64,000 nt of DNA from Myrica gale (lineage: Eukaryota > Streptophyta > Magnoliopsida > Fagales > Myricaceae): NCBI GenBank assembly GCA_963930655.1, contig OZ005608.1:23337271-23401270 (forward strand), in the 5' to 3' direction. Positions 35,757 to 46,564 of this stretch are shown in pieces. The number at the start of each line of letters is the position of its first letter. The first letter of the stretch is position 1. A model generated the notes under the pieces. It had not been told where the DNA came from. It searched no databases and saw only the letters and a program-made list of their open reading frames with translations. Both the position numbers and the translations under genes were made by a program.

Positions 35757-38700
35757 ACTTGCTCTCTTTGAACAAGAGCTATTGTTAAGTAATCAATTGT
35801 TGGATTTTATGATCCAATTATCAGGGAGCCGAGGTTGTCAGGATGTACAAAACCTTACTGGGGAGTCCAGGGTTCCGAAAAGTAAGACTTCTGAGCCTGT
35901 AGCTGATGACTTAATGTCTAATTCATCTTATAAAGCTACACATCTTTGGGAAGCCAGATTATACAAGTTTCCACATTTCAGGGCATGGATCTTTACTTCA
36001 AGAGACATGATGAGCAAGCTGTAACCTGTGAAGATTTTTTCGCTGCTATGCGAGATGCAAACAATGCTGATTTTGCTAATTTCTTACACTGGTCTGTGTC
36101 TTCCTTTAATTTCTTTTGACTGTTCTGTCGATAGTAATTTACCCTTCGAAGTCCAATTACAGGTACTCCCAAGCTGGCACCCCTCTTGTCAAAGTTGTGT
36201 CATCTTACAATGCTGAAACTCATACTTTTTCTCTAAAGTTCAGGTGAACATTTTGGGATTTGTTTTCTCCTTTTTTTGGCAACCAATAATGATCTTCCTA
36301 ATTGGTTGGTGATATTGCTAACCATTATGTTTGATGGGGCTTTCCACAGTCATGAGGTACCCCTTACTCCAGGGCAACCAGTAAAAGAACCCATGTTCAT
36401 TCCTGTTGCAGTGGGCTTGCTTGACTCAGCAGGCAAGGACATTCCTCTCTCCTCTGTGTATCACGATGGAACATTGCAGTCTATTGCAAGCGGCAATCAG
36501 CCAGTATATACGACAATTCTTCGAGTGACCAAGGTCAAATCAGAACTTGTATATTTCGTTTCTTCCCTTTTTCATGTTTCAATGAAAAACAGGTGATCTT
36601 TTGGCTGTCAAATGTCCAGGTTATCTGTTTAATGTAGGTAATCGATAGAATGTCATTAAGGACAAGCAGTTGTTATTCTGTTGCTAGGAAAAGAAGGGAT
36701 AAAAAATCTTGCAAACCTGTTGACATAAGTTGTGGTGTTTGAATGTTAAAATTTTGGGGTGTTGGAGTTAGTGAAAAAGTGAAGAGAGAAATGATTTGAA
36801 TGAGTTTTTTTTTTTATATTTATTTGTAGTGAAAATGGATGATTTGATGGGGGGAAATTTTTTTTTGTAATTATTTTATTAGGGCCAAAATATTGGGCCC
36901 CCAAACACCACCTTATCTCTAATGCTATTCAACCATGACAAAAATATTACGTCTTGATCAGAGACCATATTGCTAAGCCATTAGTTCATATTCTTCTTAC
37001 TATTCGCTTATCTTTTCAATAAAGCTTTCCTTATAAGAAAAAAACTATTCGCTTATCTTTGGCCTTCTCGACCAGGGACCACATTGCTTATATTTGTCTA
37101 TTCTTTTACTCTTTTTTGTTCACATATTAAGATTTTGTATGCTTGTGTTTTGGAGTATGCAGAAAGAAGAAGAGTTTGTGTTTTCTGATATATCTGAGCG
37201 GCCGGTTCCATCTTTGTTGCGGGGTTATAGTGCACCTATTCGTCTTGAATCTGATCTCACTGACAGCGATCTGTTTTTCCTTCTTGCTCATGATTCTGAC
37301 GAGTTCAACCGGTTTGTCTTCCTAAATGCAGAGGACATTTAAATTTTGTAATTGAGCTATTGGTGGAAACTCATTAACATGATTATTTTTGTATTGTAGT
37401 TGGGAGGCTGGACAAGTGCTGGCACGCAAGCTGATGCTTTGCTTGGTGTCTGATTTCCAGCAAAACAAGCCATTAATTATGAATCCAAATTTTGCTGATG
37501 GGCTCAGAAGCATACTCTGTGACTCGAGCTTGGATAAAGTATGATGTGTCATTTTATCCCTTCTCCAGATTTTTTGTGTTTCAGACTTTGTCAAGTTGCA
37601 TGCGCTGATGACTCTATTGACCTTTGATTTTCCAGGAATTCGTTGCTAAGGCTATAACTCTACCTGGTGAAGGGGAAATAATGGACATGATGGAGGTTGC
37701 CGATCCTGATGCTGTTCATTCTGTTCGTACTTTCATCAAGAAGCAGCTTGCCTTGGAACTGAAAGAGGAGTTCCTCAGCACAGTATGTTATCTTCCCAGG
37801 AGTTGCATGAAATATAATAAATTAATTGCCTTTTCGTTTTCTGGTTTTTAGTTGCCTGTTGGGGAATAAAGTTCCTGTCCTAATGCTTCACAGGTTGAGA
37901 AGAATAGGAGTGCAGAGGAGTATGTGTTTAATCATCATAATAAGGCGAGGCGTGCTTTGAAGAATGTTGCTCTAGGTCTGTATTGTTTTCAGTTGTATGT
38001 TTATGGCTCCCCTTTGGTTTCTTCATTGACTGATCATATCTGTTTGTATTTCTGTAGCATATCTCGTGTCGCTTGAAGTTCCCGAGTATACTGAGCTTGC
38101 ATTGCATGAGTATCAGACTGCCACAAATATGACTGATCAATTTGCAGCTTTGGCGGCCTTAGCCCAGAATCCCGGTAAAACTCGTGATGATGTCCTAGCC
38201 GACTTCTATAGCAAGTGGCAGCATGACTTTTTGGTAATTACTCTGCCGAAGTTCTCTTTATTTGCTAGAATGAGTTTTTGTTTGGTGTATGCGATTACAT
38301 GTTTTGTTTTTATGGCTTTTCATGGAGGCAATGCATGGGCATTTTCTAGCACAATGGAAGTGCTAGTCACATCTGCACTTTAACGTGAAGATGTCTATTT
38401 AGGGTTACTTTTTATAGCTCATTTGAATCATTTTAAGATCCAGTTCTACCTAGTAAAGTCTCAATGTTGGACTCTGCTCTTATAGAGCTTATTTGTCATC
38501 CTTAGCCTTTCCCACTTCATATGGGTTTTGACTTATCACATCATCACTTATTTGGTTAGCTGTAGACATGGTTCCGGACATAGCTTATTTACGTGAAACT
38601 TTTTGCTCTTTTGGAAAGTAGAGGGATATCCTTGATAGATGTGATCAAGTTGTTTTGGAAGCATCTCTGTTGTAGAAAGATATCTCAATAATAATGTCAA

Positions 38701-39750
38701 AAATTCCAAAATCAGCTTTGTGGCAAGATTGATGTAATGATTCATTCCAGAATAGTCAGTCGTTGATGGTGACAGTATGCTTTGTGGGTAGGTATTGCTA
38801 TTGGCCCATAAAATTGATCTTTATATTCCGATACCAATTGATTATGTTCTCAAAAGTTTCTTTGGATTTTGAATAACTGTTGGCATCCCAGATATATGCT
38901 GGGAAAGTTTCTTTGTATTCTGTCTCACATTTCCTCTTTTCTTCAGGTTGTGAATAAATGGTTTGCCCTTCAAGCAGCATCTGACATTTCTGGTAACATC
39001 GACAATGTTCGGAGGCTTGTAAACCATCATGCATTTGACCTGCGTAATCCAAACAAGGTATATTCGCTCATTGGAGGCTTTTGTGGGTCTCTTGTTAATT
39101 TCCACGCCAAGGATGGTTCAGGCTACAAGTTCTTAGGGGAAATCGTGCTGCAACTAGACAAACTAAATCCTCAGGTCCATTTCTAAGGAACTTTTTTTGT
39201 TTTTTTTTTAAACTATAATTCATGTCATTACTGACTTCTAACTTATGTTGTTTTTTGTCCTTGTCATAAATTGCAGGTGGCATCCCGCATGGTGTCAGCC
39301 TTCTCTAGATGGAGGCGTTATGATGAAACCCGGCAAAACCTCGCCAAGGTAACAAACTATTGCTACTGTTAATGTCGCTTCTAAATTTCTTCGTTCTTTG
39401 TTCTCCGCGGGATCCATTGCGTATATTCGTTGAAACTTTCTTTGGGGTTCTATTATTATTTGAAAAATCCCTGCTGCCTCTCCAATGGAACTTATGATGT
39501 CGCAATACTAAGTCCAAGTCATTTATACACTACACGAGTATCGCTGGTATCATGTTCATCTGGGAACAATGGACAAACACCACAAAGGAAAATGTTGTCA
39601 TTGTTGATAAATACAAATGCAGCTCTGGATTTTGAACTATTTTGCTGAAAACGGATTGGTATTTTGCAGGCTCAGCTACAGGTGATCGTGTCTTCCAATG
39701 GACTGTCGGAGAACGTATTTGAGATTGCCTCAAAAAGCTTGGCTGCTTAA
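30798..39750 (+). CDS. pepN-like: M1-family aminopeptidase (PepN type), 31 exons
   Basis: Thirty-one phase-consistent exons give about 965 residues: 30798-30875, 31630-31710, 32135-32272, 32368-32443, 32557-32633, 32966-33079, 33162-33236, 33331-33438, 33523-33735, 33832-33893, 34039-34066, 34151-34237, 34337-34362, 34697-34760, 34889-34969, 35207-35254, 35381-35399, 35562-35566, 35667-35678, 35825-35881, 35982-36091, 36163-36243, 36350-36533, 37163-37311, 37400-37538, 37636-37782, 37894-37975, 38058-38233, 38947-39174, 39277-39348, 39670-39750. It resembles At1g63770 throughout. Exons 1-3 give a basic, Ser-rich presequence suggesting organelle import. The catalytic core has GAMENKSLN (substrate amino terminus), the zinc site HEYFHNW split over exons 12/13, and the downstream zinc Glu in [11 protein letters not shown]. 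The C-terminus ends EIASKSLAA. It removes N-terminal residues from peptides. Odd points are exons of 19, 5 and 12 nt, one GC donor, and a tandem acceptor at exon 3. Confidence 0.93.
35400..35401 (+). other. GC splice donor of aminopeptidase intron 17
   Basis: ACACAG/gcaagt: the exon 17 end has the strong GC-AG consensus (AG before, GCAAGT after). No GT nearby keeps the frame into the next conserved residues. Confidence 0.75.
35562..35566 (+). other. 5-nt microexon of the aminopeptidase
   Basis: TGACG between gtgcag and gtagga. With the last G of exon 17 it supplies GTG ACG (Val-Thr), restoring the family sequence MDNFYTVTVYEKGAEVV. Without it the reading frame breaks. Confidence 0.8.
35724..35755 (+). 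repeat. (CT)n microsatellite in intron 19
   Basis: About 16 CT units preceded by CCCTCCCTCC, inside the intron that follows the 12-nt exon. It could act as a distant polypyrimidine tract and is likely length-variable. Confidence 0.9.
36732..36911. mobile_element. MITE in aminopeptidase intron 23
   Basis: GTGGTGTTTGAATGTTAAAA at the left and CCCCCAAACACCAC at the right are terminal inverted repeats, with an inner 'aaaattttgggg' and 'ggccaaaatattgggcc' pair. The interior (agtgaaaaagtgaagagag) ties it to the main family. It sits wholly within an intron of 629 bp. Confidence 0.7.
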
Positions 39751-40398
39751 ATTTGTTAGTTGTCTTGGTTGAAATAGTGAAAATAAATGGTTTTTCTGGA
39801 ATGTTTTGCTCTCATCTCCATGAGAGTATGTGCTCCTGCAGTAGGAACACTTGGGTAATGAAAAACTGTTTGTCTATCGAAAATCATGTCCATTTCTCGA
39901 CAGTGGTGCTGTTTATTGTACATTACGAGTGTGTTGTTTTCATGGAAAACGCCCCTTACCTCTGCAATGTCTCTTTAACCCTGAATGCTTGGATGAAGCC
40001 CATCCCCAGGCCGTTTACGCTTTTTTCAGTCCAGCGCCATGGAGTTCCACCACTACAGATACCATCAGATAGGATGGTTCTGAATGATGCTGGCAAGTTT
40101 GGCATTGTAAGAATGGAATTTGAGATATCTCCCAGAAGAAGAGAAAAAAGGAGTATTTAGAACGACGCGAGAATCTAAAAAGTTTTAAATAATAAAAAAA
40201 AAAGCTAAAGAAAGAATTTAGTTACTTGGGTTATGAAGTATGTGATGAGGACTTTTTGTAATTTTTTGGTTCGATAGACAATTAAAAAAAAATTATTGCA
40301 GAGAAAAGATTTTGTAGATCATGGATTTATATTATTGCCAGTGGGATTTTTTTTAGTTTTCAAAAATCAATTATTAAGCTATTTGTTCTTTTTCTTTT
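39751..40398. other. 3' flank of the aminopeptidase gene
   Basis: Probable 3' UTR followed by AT-rich spacer. Open frames here are short and not protein-like. Confidence 0.4.
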
Positions 40399-41163
40399 GG
40401 GTTAATGACTAAAGTAGTCCTTGAGTTTTATGCCCATTATTGATTTAGTCTCTGAGTTTCTAATTTGGTCACATAAGTCTTTAGGTTATCCTCATTTATC
40501 GATTTTGTCATTTTGTCTAATTTTGTCTCCTCCGTGCACAGTCAGTTAATGGTGGGTCACGTCACCACCAATAACATCGCGACACATGTATTTTTTATTT
40601 TTATTAAAAAAAAAACTTACGTCCATCAAGCATATTCGTAAAAAAAAATCGAACGGGGGAGACCATCATTTGCGCTACGACAGGGTGGGCGGCTCCCCTG
40701 CTCAGGAGTGGCCCGGAGCCACCCACCCCGGCGACAAGGAGCCCAGATCTGGGCTCCCTCACGGTGGTGGTGCAAGAGGGACCGCGCGGTGGGGCAACTT
40801 GCGAGGTGTGGGCAGGGGAGGGGTGGGAGCCGCGGGGTGGGTGGCTGTCGTCCACCCTTGAGCAGGGGAGCCGCCCACTCCTGGCGACGATCTGGGCTCC
40901 CTTCGTCGCGTGAATGAGGTATCCCTGTTCGATTTTTTAATGTCAGGTGGACGTGAGTTTTTTTTTTTAAAACATACACGTGTCGCGATGTTATTGGTGG
41001 TGACGTGACCCACCGTTAGATGATTGTGCACAGAAAAAAAATTAAACGAAAGAATCAAATCGATAAATAAAGATTACCTAATAACTTATTTAATCAAATT
41101 AAAAAAATCAGAGACGAAGTCCAACAACGCATCAAATCCAGAAACTATTTTAGTCGTCAACCC
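40399..41163. mobile_element. Mutator-like foldback element with GC-rich core
   Basis: Terminal inverted repeats of about 200 bp start GGGTTAATGACTAAAGTAGT and end ACTATTTTAGTCGTCAACCC. The arms converge on GTCACCACCAATAACATCGC and its complement. The 765-bp element has an unusually GC-rich centre (about 40650-40920) that is itself partly inverted (GGGCGGCTCCCCTGCTCAGG against its complement near 40860) and includes GGAGCCCAGATCTGGGCTCC. TTTTCTTTT lies at both edges but offset by two bases on the right. It has no intact transposase. Confidence 0.75.
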
Positions 41164-42431
41164 TCTTTTCTTTTTCAAAAACTAATCAATTATTCATCTT
41201 AATGTCCAAAAGCATCACGTGGCCCAACAGAGATTTGACTAAAGTGCTTGCATCACCTCATCTTCTGTAATACGCAACTTTTTAGGCGGCATAAACGAAC
41301 AAAACTGCCGGCTTCGCATGAACGTGGCAGTGTATGGTTGGATCTTTTTTTGTTCAGCTTTCCACGTGACCGTCACGTTAATTTGACAATTTCTTTTTCA
41401 CTTCCCTGACAACCTTGTATAATCAGAACGGATTCCATCCTCAGATAACAGCAGTAGTAGCATTCCCATTCCCATTCCCTGCGTAGGTAGTAGGTACGAT
41501 GATACCGCGTGAAGCCACAGAGAGCCGTACGATATTGTGACTGCCCCCTGATACTCACAAAAATCACGGCGTGATACTACCAATCACGCAGTTGAAGTTG
41601 CATCACGTGTCACGGCCCTATAGGAGACCAGGGGATGGGCCCACTCTAGTCCTCCAAAGCCGGATCCCGAGAACAAAACAACCAGTTACTACGTCGTTTG
41701 GTGCATGGGCCACGTGGACATGCGCTTGGTACTTTGGTCAGGCTGTTTGCACACTTTTTTTGTTGCAGGTAGCCAAACCGCGTACTGTACAAAGCCTAAC
41801 ACATTGGATCATTCTGCATCTCACGCTAGTCTCGTGTTCCGTACGAGGGGAGGATAATATATATATATATTATGCTGAAGTGAGAAGTCAAAGTCTCTAG
41901 CCTAAATTAGGTCTAATTGCTTTTCCTAATTACCAAACAGTTTTTTTACAAATAAAAATAATAATATTTTGTGACTTTTAAGTTTGATTTGGGTGTTAGA
42001 AGCAAATTTCCTAAAGCTTTTCATCTCTTGTCTATGGAAAGGTCAAGCAACAGGAAGGAAAAAGAGGCATATATACAATGAAGGTTGAAATTTCACCCAT
42101 GTATTGATTGGTTGCTATCTTTGCAATGATGATAAGAGATTGGGTGAGAATAAGACCTTTGCTTGTTTAGATGATTACCCTCTGGCTCTGACCATACTTT
42201 GAAGTTCAAAAGTTCCCTCTCAAATCCTTTATTGTCGAGAAGTCAAGCATGAAGGAAGGCAATATACCTGATTTAAAGCTTCCTTATATTTCCTCTTCCT
42301 TCCACACTTATCCCATAGGTGATAGTTCAATGGTTGAAATGATAATTTTTACTCTTACATCCCATATTTAGTGGATAAAATGTGAGTTCAAATTCTACTG
42401 CTTTGCGAATAAGTATTTAACCTAAATGATA
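41164..42431. other. Spacer with no supported gene
   Basis: Mixed composition. 41.4-41.8 kb is close to balanced in GC with ACGT-type boxes but no recognisable protein. Beyond 41.9 kb it is AT-rich. Confidence 0.35.
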
Positions 42432-42820
42432 GAGGAAAATGCATTTTTCATCCACGAACTACCATTAAATTTACATTTTGCACCATAAAATATCAAGTTT
42501 GAGATATTGCACTTACAAACTATCAATCTCTAACATATTACACCATCCATCTGTCAAATTGGATATAAAATTGATTTTTTTAAAAAAATACAAAATATAG
42601 ATTACGCCCTTAAAAAAGTTAAATAGCATGTCACATTTAAGGGCATATTCATCATTTCATTTTTTAGAAATTAAATTTCCATCTAATTTGACGAAAAAAT
42701 AGACATATGACATAATGTGTTAGAGATTAGTAGTTTATGGGTGCAATATCTTAAACGTGGTAGTTTGAAGTACAAAATTAAAAACTTATAGTAATTCGTC
42801 AGTAAAAATGTATTTTTTCT
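42432..42820. mobile_element. Foldback MITE with 9-bp target duplication (Mutator type)
   Basis: TAAATGATA occurs exactly at 42423-42431 and 42821-42829. Between them the 389-bp element has long, imperfect inverted arms: ttgagatattgcacttacaa and gggtgcaatatcttaaac, and ctatcaatctctaaca and tgttagagattagtag. The nine-base duplication is the Mutator signature. No open frame. Confidence 0.85.
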
Positions 42821-42829
42821 TAAATGATA

Positions 42830-44170
42830 ATTAGGATACCATTGTGTTCCCAATCTAGTCTATGTGCTTTTCAACTTTGCTAAATTCGTTTGAACTTGCT
42901 GCAAAAAAATTACCTCATTATTGAAAAACAAAAAACAATGTCCTACTCTGCCTTCTTTTATGTACCGAGCTCGAGTGAACTTGATCTAAGATCTTGACTT
43001 TTGTTTAAATCACAGTTCACCCTGTTCTTCAAGTTACTAACCAGAAGTAACCCCTAAAATAATGCTTCAGTGTTGTTGGGAATTTTAAACTTGCAAGCAA
43101 TTGAAGCCATGCACCCACACCAAGTCACCAGTTAACAATATTTATTATTTCCGGATAAATGAAATGAAACCCTTTAAAATCACAGAGGGCAAGAAATGGA
43201 AACTCACGGCTGATGAAAACTACTTCCTGGTCCATGCACCTTTTCCTTCCATCCAAGGCAAAAAGAAAGCGACGGTAGGAAATTGAACCTTGTACTTCTT
43301 TTGACCTTTAAAACTTCAAAAATGGATGCATGCAATAATTTGTAAGTCACAATCATAGTTCCCAAAGATGGTGGATTTTTATATTTTAATATAATAAAAA
43401 ATAAATTGTTAAATAGATATTTGTCTAAAAATTCTTCTGCATTAATAAAAATTAAATAAATTATTTCCCAAAATAGAGTTACCCATGAACTCTGAGCATA
43501 AGCCATTTTCAAGGCCTTAATACAAAATTTATTTCACAAAACAAAACTTTAAATATATATATATAAATCCCTCTAAGCATTACTCTTGCTTTAAGCCTTG
43601 TTTGGGGTAGGGACCTTAAGCAGCCGCCTAAACTGCCTACCGAGTGAGGTGACCTACTTCTTTGGGTCAAGAAGTAGTTCACTGCTTGCAACTCAAGCCC
43701 TTATCTGGGGCAATCATAGCTTGTTCTTGTAAGAAAACAAAAAAGTATTGTATGTATAGTCATTCAATTAAGTGCTTAAAAATGCAAAGCAATCAATATA
43801 GTGTTGGATCTTGATGGCACATAGGTAACATTTGCATATACGAGTTGTTTATCATCCACTCATCAAGTCAGTTACATATTCAAATATGAACCAACGACAT
43901 GAACCGTACACTTATATATTAGATGACACAATAATTAAAAATATTTTTTTTTTCAGAATAAATATACTGTTCACCCTTTATACAAGAGTAGAGATATTTT
44001 GCTCTAATAATTATTATCAGTACATTGAACCTTTCAACTATTAATATTATACGCTTTATAAGGTTAAACCAGTTTTTACGTGAACATAGAATGAAAGTGA
44101 TTTTTTTGACTTTGAAACGATGGTTTCATCCTTTTAAAAAAATACATGCCAAAAAAATGTGGAGACTGGA
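42830..44170. other. Spacer with no supported gene
   Basis: AT-rich, with no protein-like frame. At 43.6-43.7 kb a short balanced segment (ttgcttgcaactcaagccc) has no assignable origin. Confidence 0.35.
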
Positions 44171-44469
44171 TATGTTCGTTTTCACAGTTTTTTCAGGATT
44201 CTGAGTATATTCACACTACTACCACAGAACATATTCAGAATTCAAACAAAAACATCAATACATTTTACATAATCTCCAACAACTTTTTAATTTTTTATTC
44301 AACATAAATTTTCTCTCTATACTTTTTCACATAACTCTAATACTTTTTTATTAAACAATTACATCAAATCATTTCTCTCTCCACTTTACACAAACACCAA
44401 TAAAACACTATTCAACATAAATATTCACAACTTCTCTAAAATTCTATATTTTTACTCAAAACGAACATA
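44171..44469. mobile_element. MITE with TATGTTCGTTTT..AAAACGAACATA ends
   Basis: TATGTTCGTTTTCACAG at the left and actcAAAACGAACATA at the right form clean terminal inverted repeats. The interior matches the 29.1 and 29.6 kb copies. It is the best-preserved member, and the reference for the family ends. Confidence 0.75.
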
Positions 44470-45389
44470 ACTTAAATGTTAGTTTCACACACCAAAATCA
44501 ATTTCTGTCCAAATTTATGAAGAATTTTGCGAGTTTAAAATGTCTAAAATTATTAGTTAGTTGGTGCAAGACCAAAAAAAAAAAAAGATACTTTGAACTT
44601 AATTGAAAAGTAAAAAAATATTATCTAATTTTTTTAAAATATTCACCAATCATAATTTTTAAAGGCTAATCAAATTTAGCAACGAGTGATGGTGTCAGAA
44701 GGTTATACTAGCTCTAAAGGGCAGAAAGGCGCATGAGGCACGCATACCGGAGAGCATCGAAGTAGCTAAAAATGGGTGATGAAAGGGCAGGCGTGTGAGC
44801 CTCCACGTGCCGTCCAGTCGACTTCTACAGTGGACAAAGATGGACGCCAGATGCTAGAGAAGTCGTCCCTCCCGATTATGTGCTCCAAAGACTTCAATGT
44901 ACACCTAGATCTAATCCCCAAGTTCGTCGAAAAAAAACTCCAAAAGATGATCGAAAAGAAGGTTTATTTATGTATCCGGCCACAAGAAAGCAGTACAAAA
45001 GGAGGGAAGGAGGTGGGAAGAGCTCCTCTGAAGAGGGCGGTATGGGAGGGAGGAGTTGAGAAAGGGTGAAGGAATTCTAGAGAGAAGTTCTCTCTAGATT
45101 GAGGAGTTTCTCCTGTGCACACTTCAATTGTTTTGCTTCTCTCTTTCCAAGATCAAATAATTCCCTCTTTTCATGCACAAGAACATGTGGTGTAATTGGT
45201 AGGCCATGACAGCAACACCCATCAAGCTACCCCCAAAAAGTCTAGTGCTTATTAGTTATTGTGTTGCGGGAAGTATCTAATTGTGGCATGGTTGGGTGGA
45301 CCCACGACCTAATGAAGGTTGATTGGGCTTTTTCATAGTCGCGTATGAGCAAAAGGAAATAAAGGGCAGTTCGCTTAAAAAAAATTTCA
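44470..45389. other. Unassigned, possibly LTR-derived segment
   Basis: 44.69-45.2 kb is purine-rich (ggagggaaggaggtgggaag, then gagagaagttctctctagat) and has the look of an LTR leader, but I find neither paired ends nor a target duplication, so the origin is a guess. Confidence 0.25.
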
Positions 45390-45591
45390 GCATTTTTTGA
45401 ATCCCCACAATTCTCTAACTAAATATTATTTTTAACATCACATAAAAATAATTATAACACGCATATAAATAAAGTTAACATCATATAAAATTTTTCAAAA
45501 TATAAAAAATTCTCATAAAACTCTTTAACTGAACACTCCAAAATCTTTTCCCAATACCCCAAATTTTCACACTCAAACATACTATATGTAG
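45390..45591. mobile_element. MITE, main family
   Basis: Ends ccccaaattttcacactcaa plus acatacta, with an inverted, weaker left end (cagcattttttgaatcccca). The interior carries 'aacatcacataaaa' and 'aaaattctcataaaa' motifs like the 10.5-kb copy. Confidence 0.5.
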
Positions 45592-46564
45592 CATCAATTT
45601 CAGAGATATTATTAATAAAAGGTTGCGGGGTAAGTGAGAGATGGACCAGCCGTGCAAGTTAGTTTAAAGTGGTGGCTGGTAAAGGGGGAGAATTTTGGAG
45701 GACGGGGCCCAATCCTAGGCAGTGGAACGAAAGCCATCGCGAAAGTGGCTGTGCACACGTGCACATCATATTTGACAAAAAGCCTAAGAAAGGTGTGGTT
45801 TCCTCGGTAAGGCAAATCTATATTACAACAGTAGGCTTTCTGCTTGGGTTACAGTGATAAGACCAAACTACCCTCAAGAAGGTTTTCAATAAGTTTAAGA
45901 GGTACTCAAATAAACATTTTTCTCTCGAAAAGGATGAAAAAAAAAAGATTTGTCATGACTACGAGAGCACAAATAGTTAAGATTAAAAAAAAATGTCAAG
46001 TTAATAAATTTAAATCGACCATTAAATGAGTGTAAAGATTTAAATCATATGTTAGACAATCGACTGCGACGTATATGAATATTATACAATATTATTAAAT
46101 TTAAATTCATACTAGTATGTGGATCTATAGTGTATAAAAAAACCATTTGGCCACAAAAATTAAATACTCCTAAGTTTTGGAACTTATAGGGATAATTATG
46201 GATGTCAAGGGTAATTGCATAAATTCGGGGAGCTTAGGACAGGATATATGTTATTGATTCGCTATCATAATCCCGGGTCGTCGATAATCACATGTAGAAA
46301 GCAAAGTCATTGCCGTGTTTGACCGCAGAAGCGTTACTTGCACAAGATATTCTAAGATCTTATTATATTTTCTTTTTTTTTTTCTTCCACTTTTAGATTT
46401 CATTTAGTCCTCAGAAATCCCAAGTCCTTCACTACCTTGCTCTCTAGTCTCTCCATTTCCTCGAGAAAATTTTGACACTCTCTCGGCGCAGAGATTCCGC
46501 TTTGGTGAATGAAAAACGACGACTTTGAGTCATAACTAGGTGTTTGTGATCGAGAAAAGCGGAG
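45592..46564. other. Upstream flank of the hydroxyproline-rich protein gene
   Basis: AT-rich spacer. The last ~200 bases, richer in CT, are likely leader. No clear TATA at a suitable distance. Confidence 0.35.

Noticed and set aside
40586-41058. Overlapping open frames on both strands in the GC-rich core
   Set aside because: They lie within the foldback element and reflect its GC-rich inverted sequence rather than a gene.
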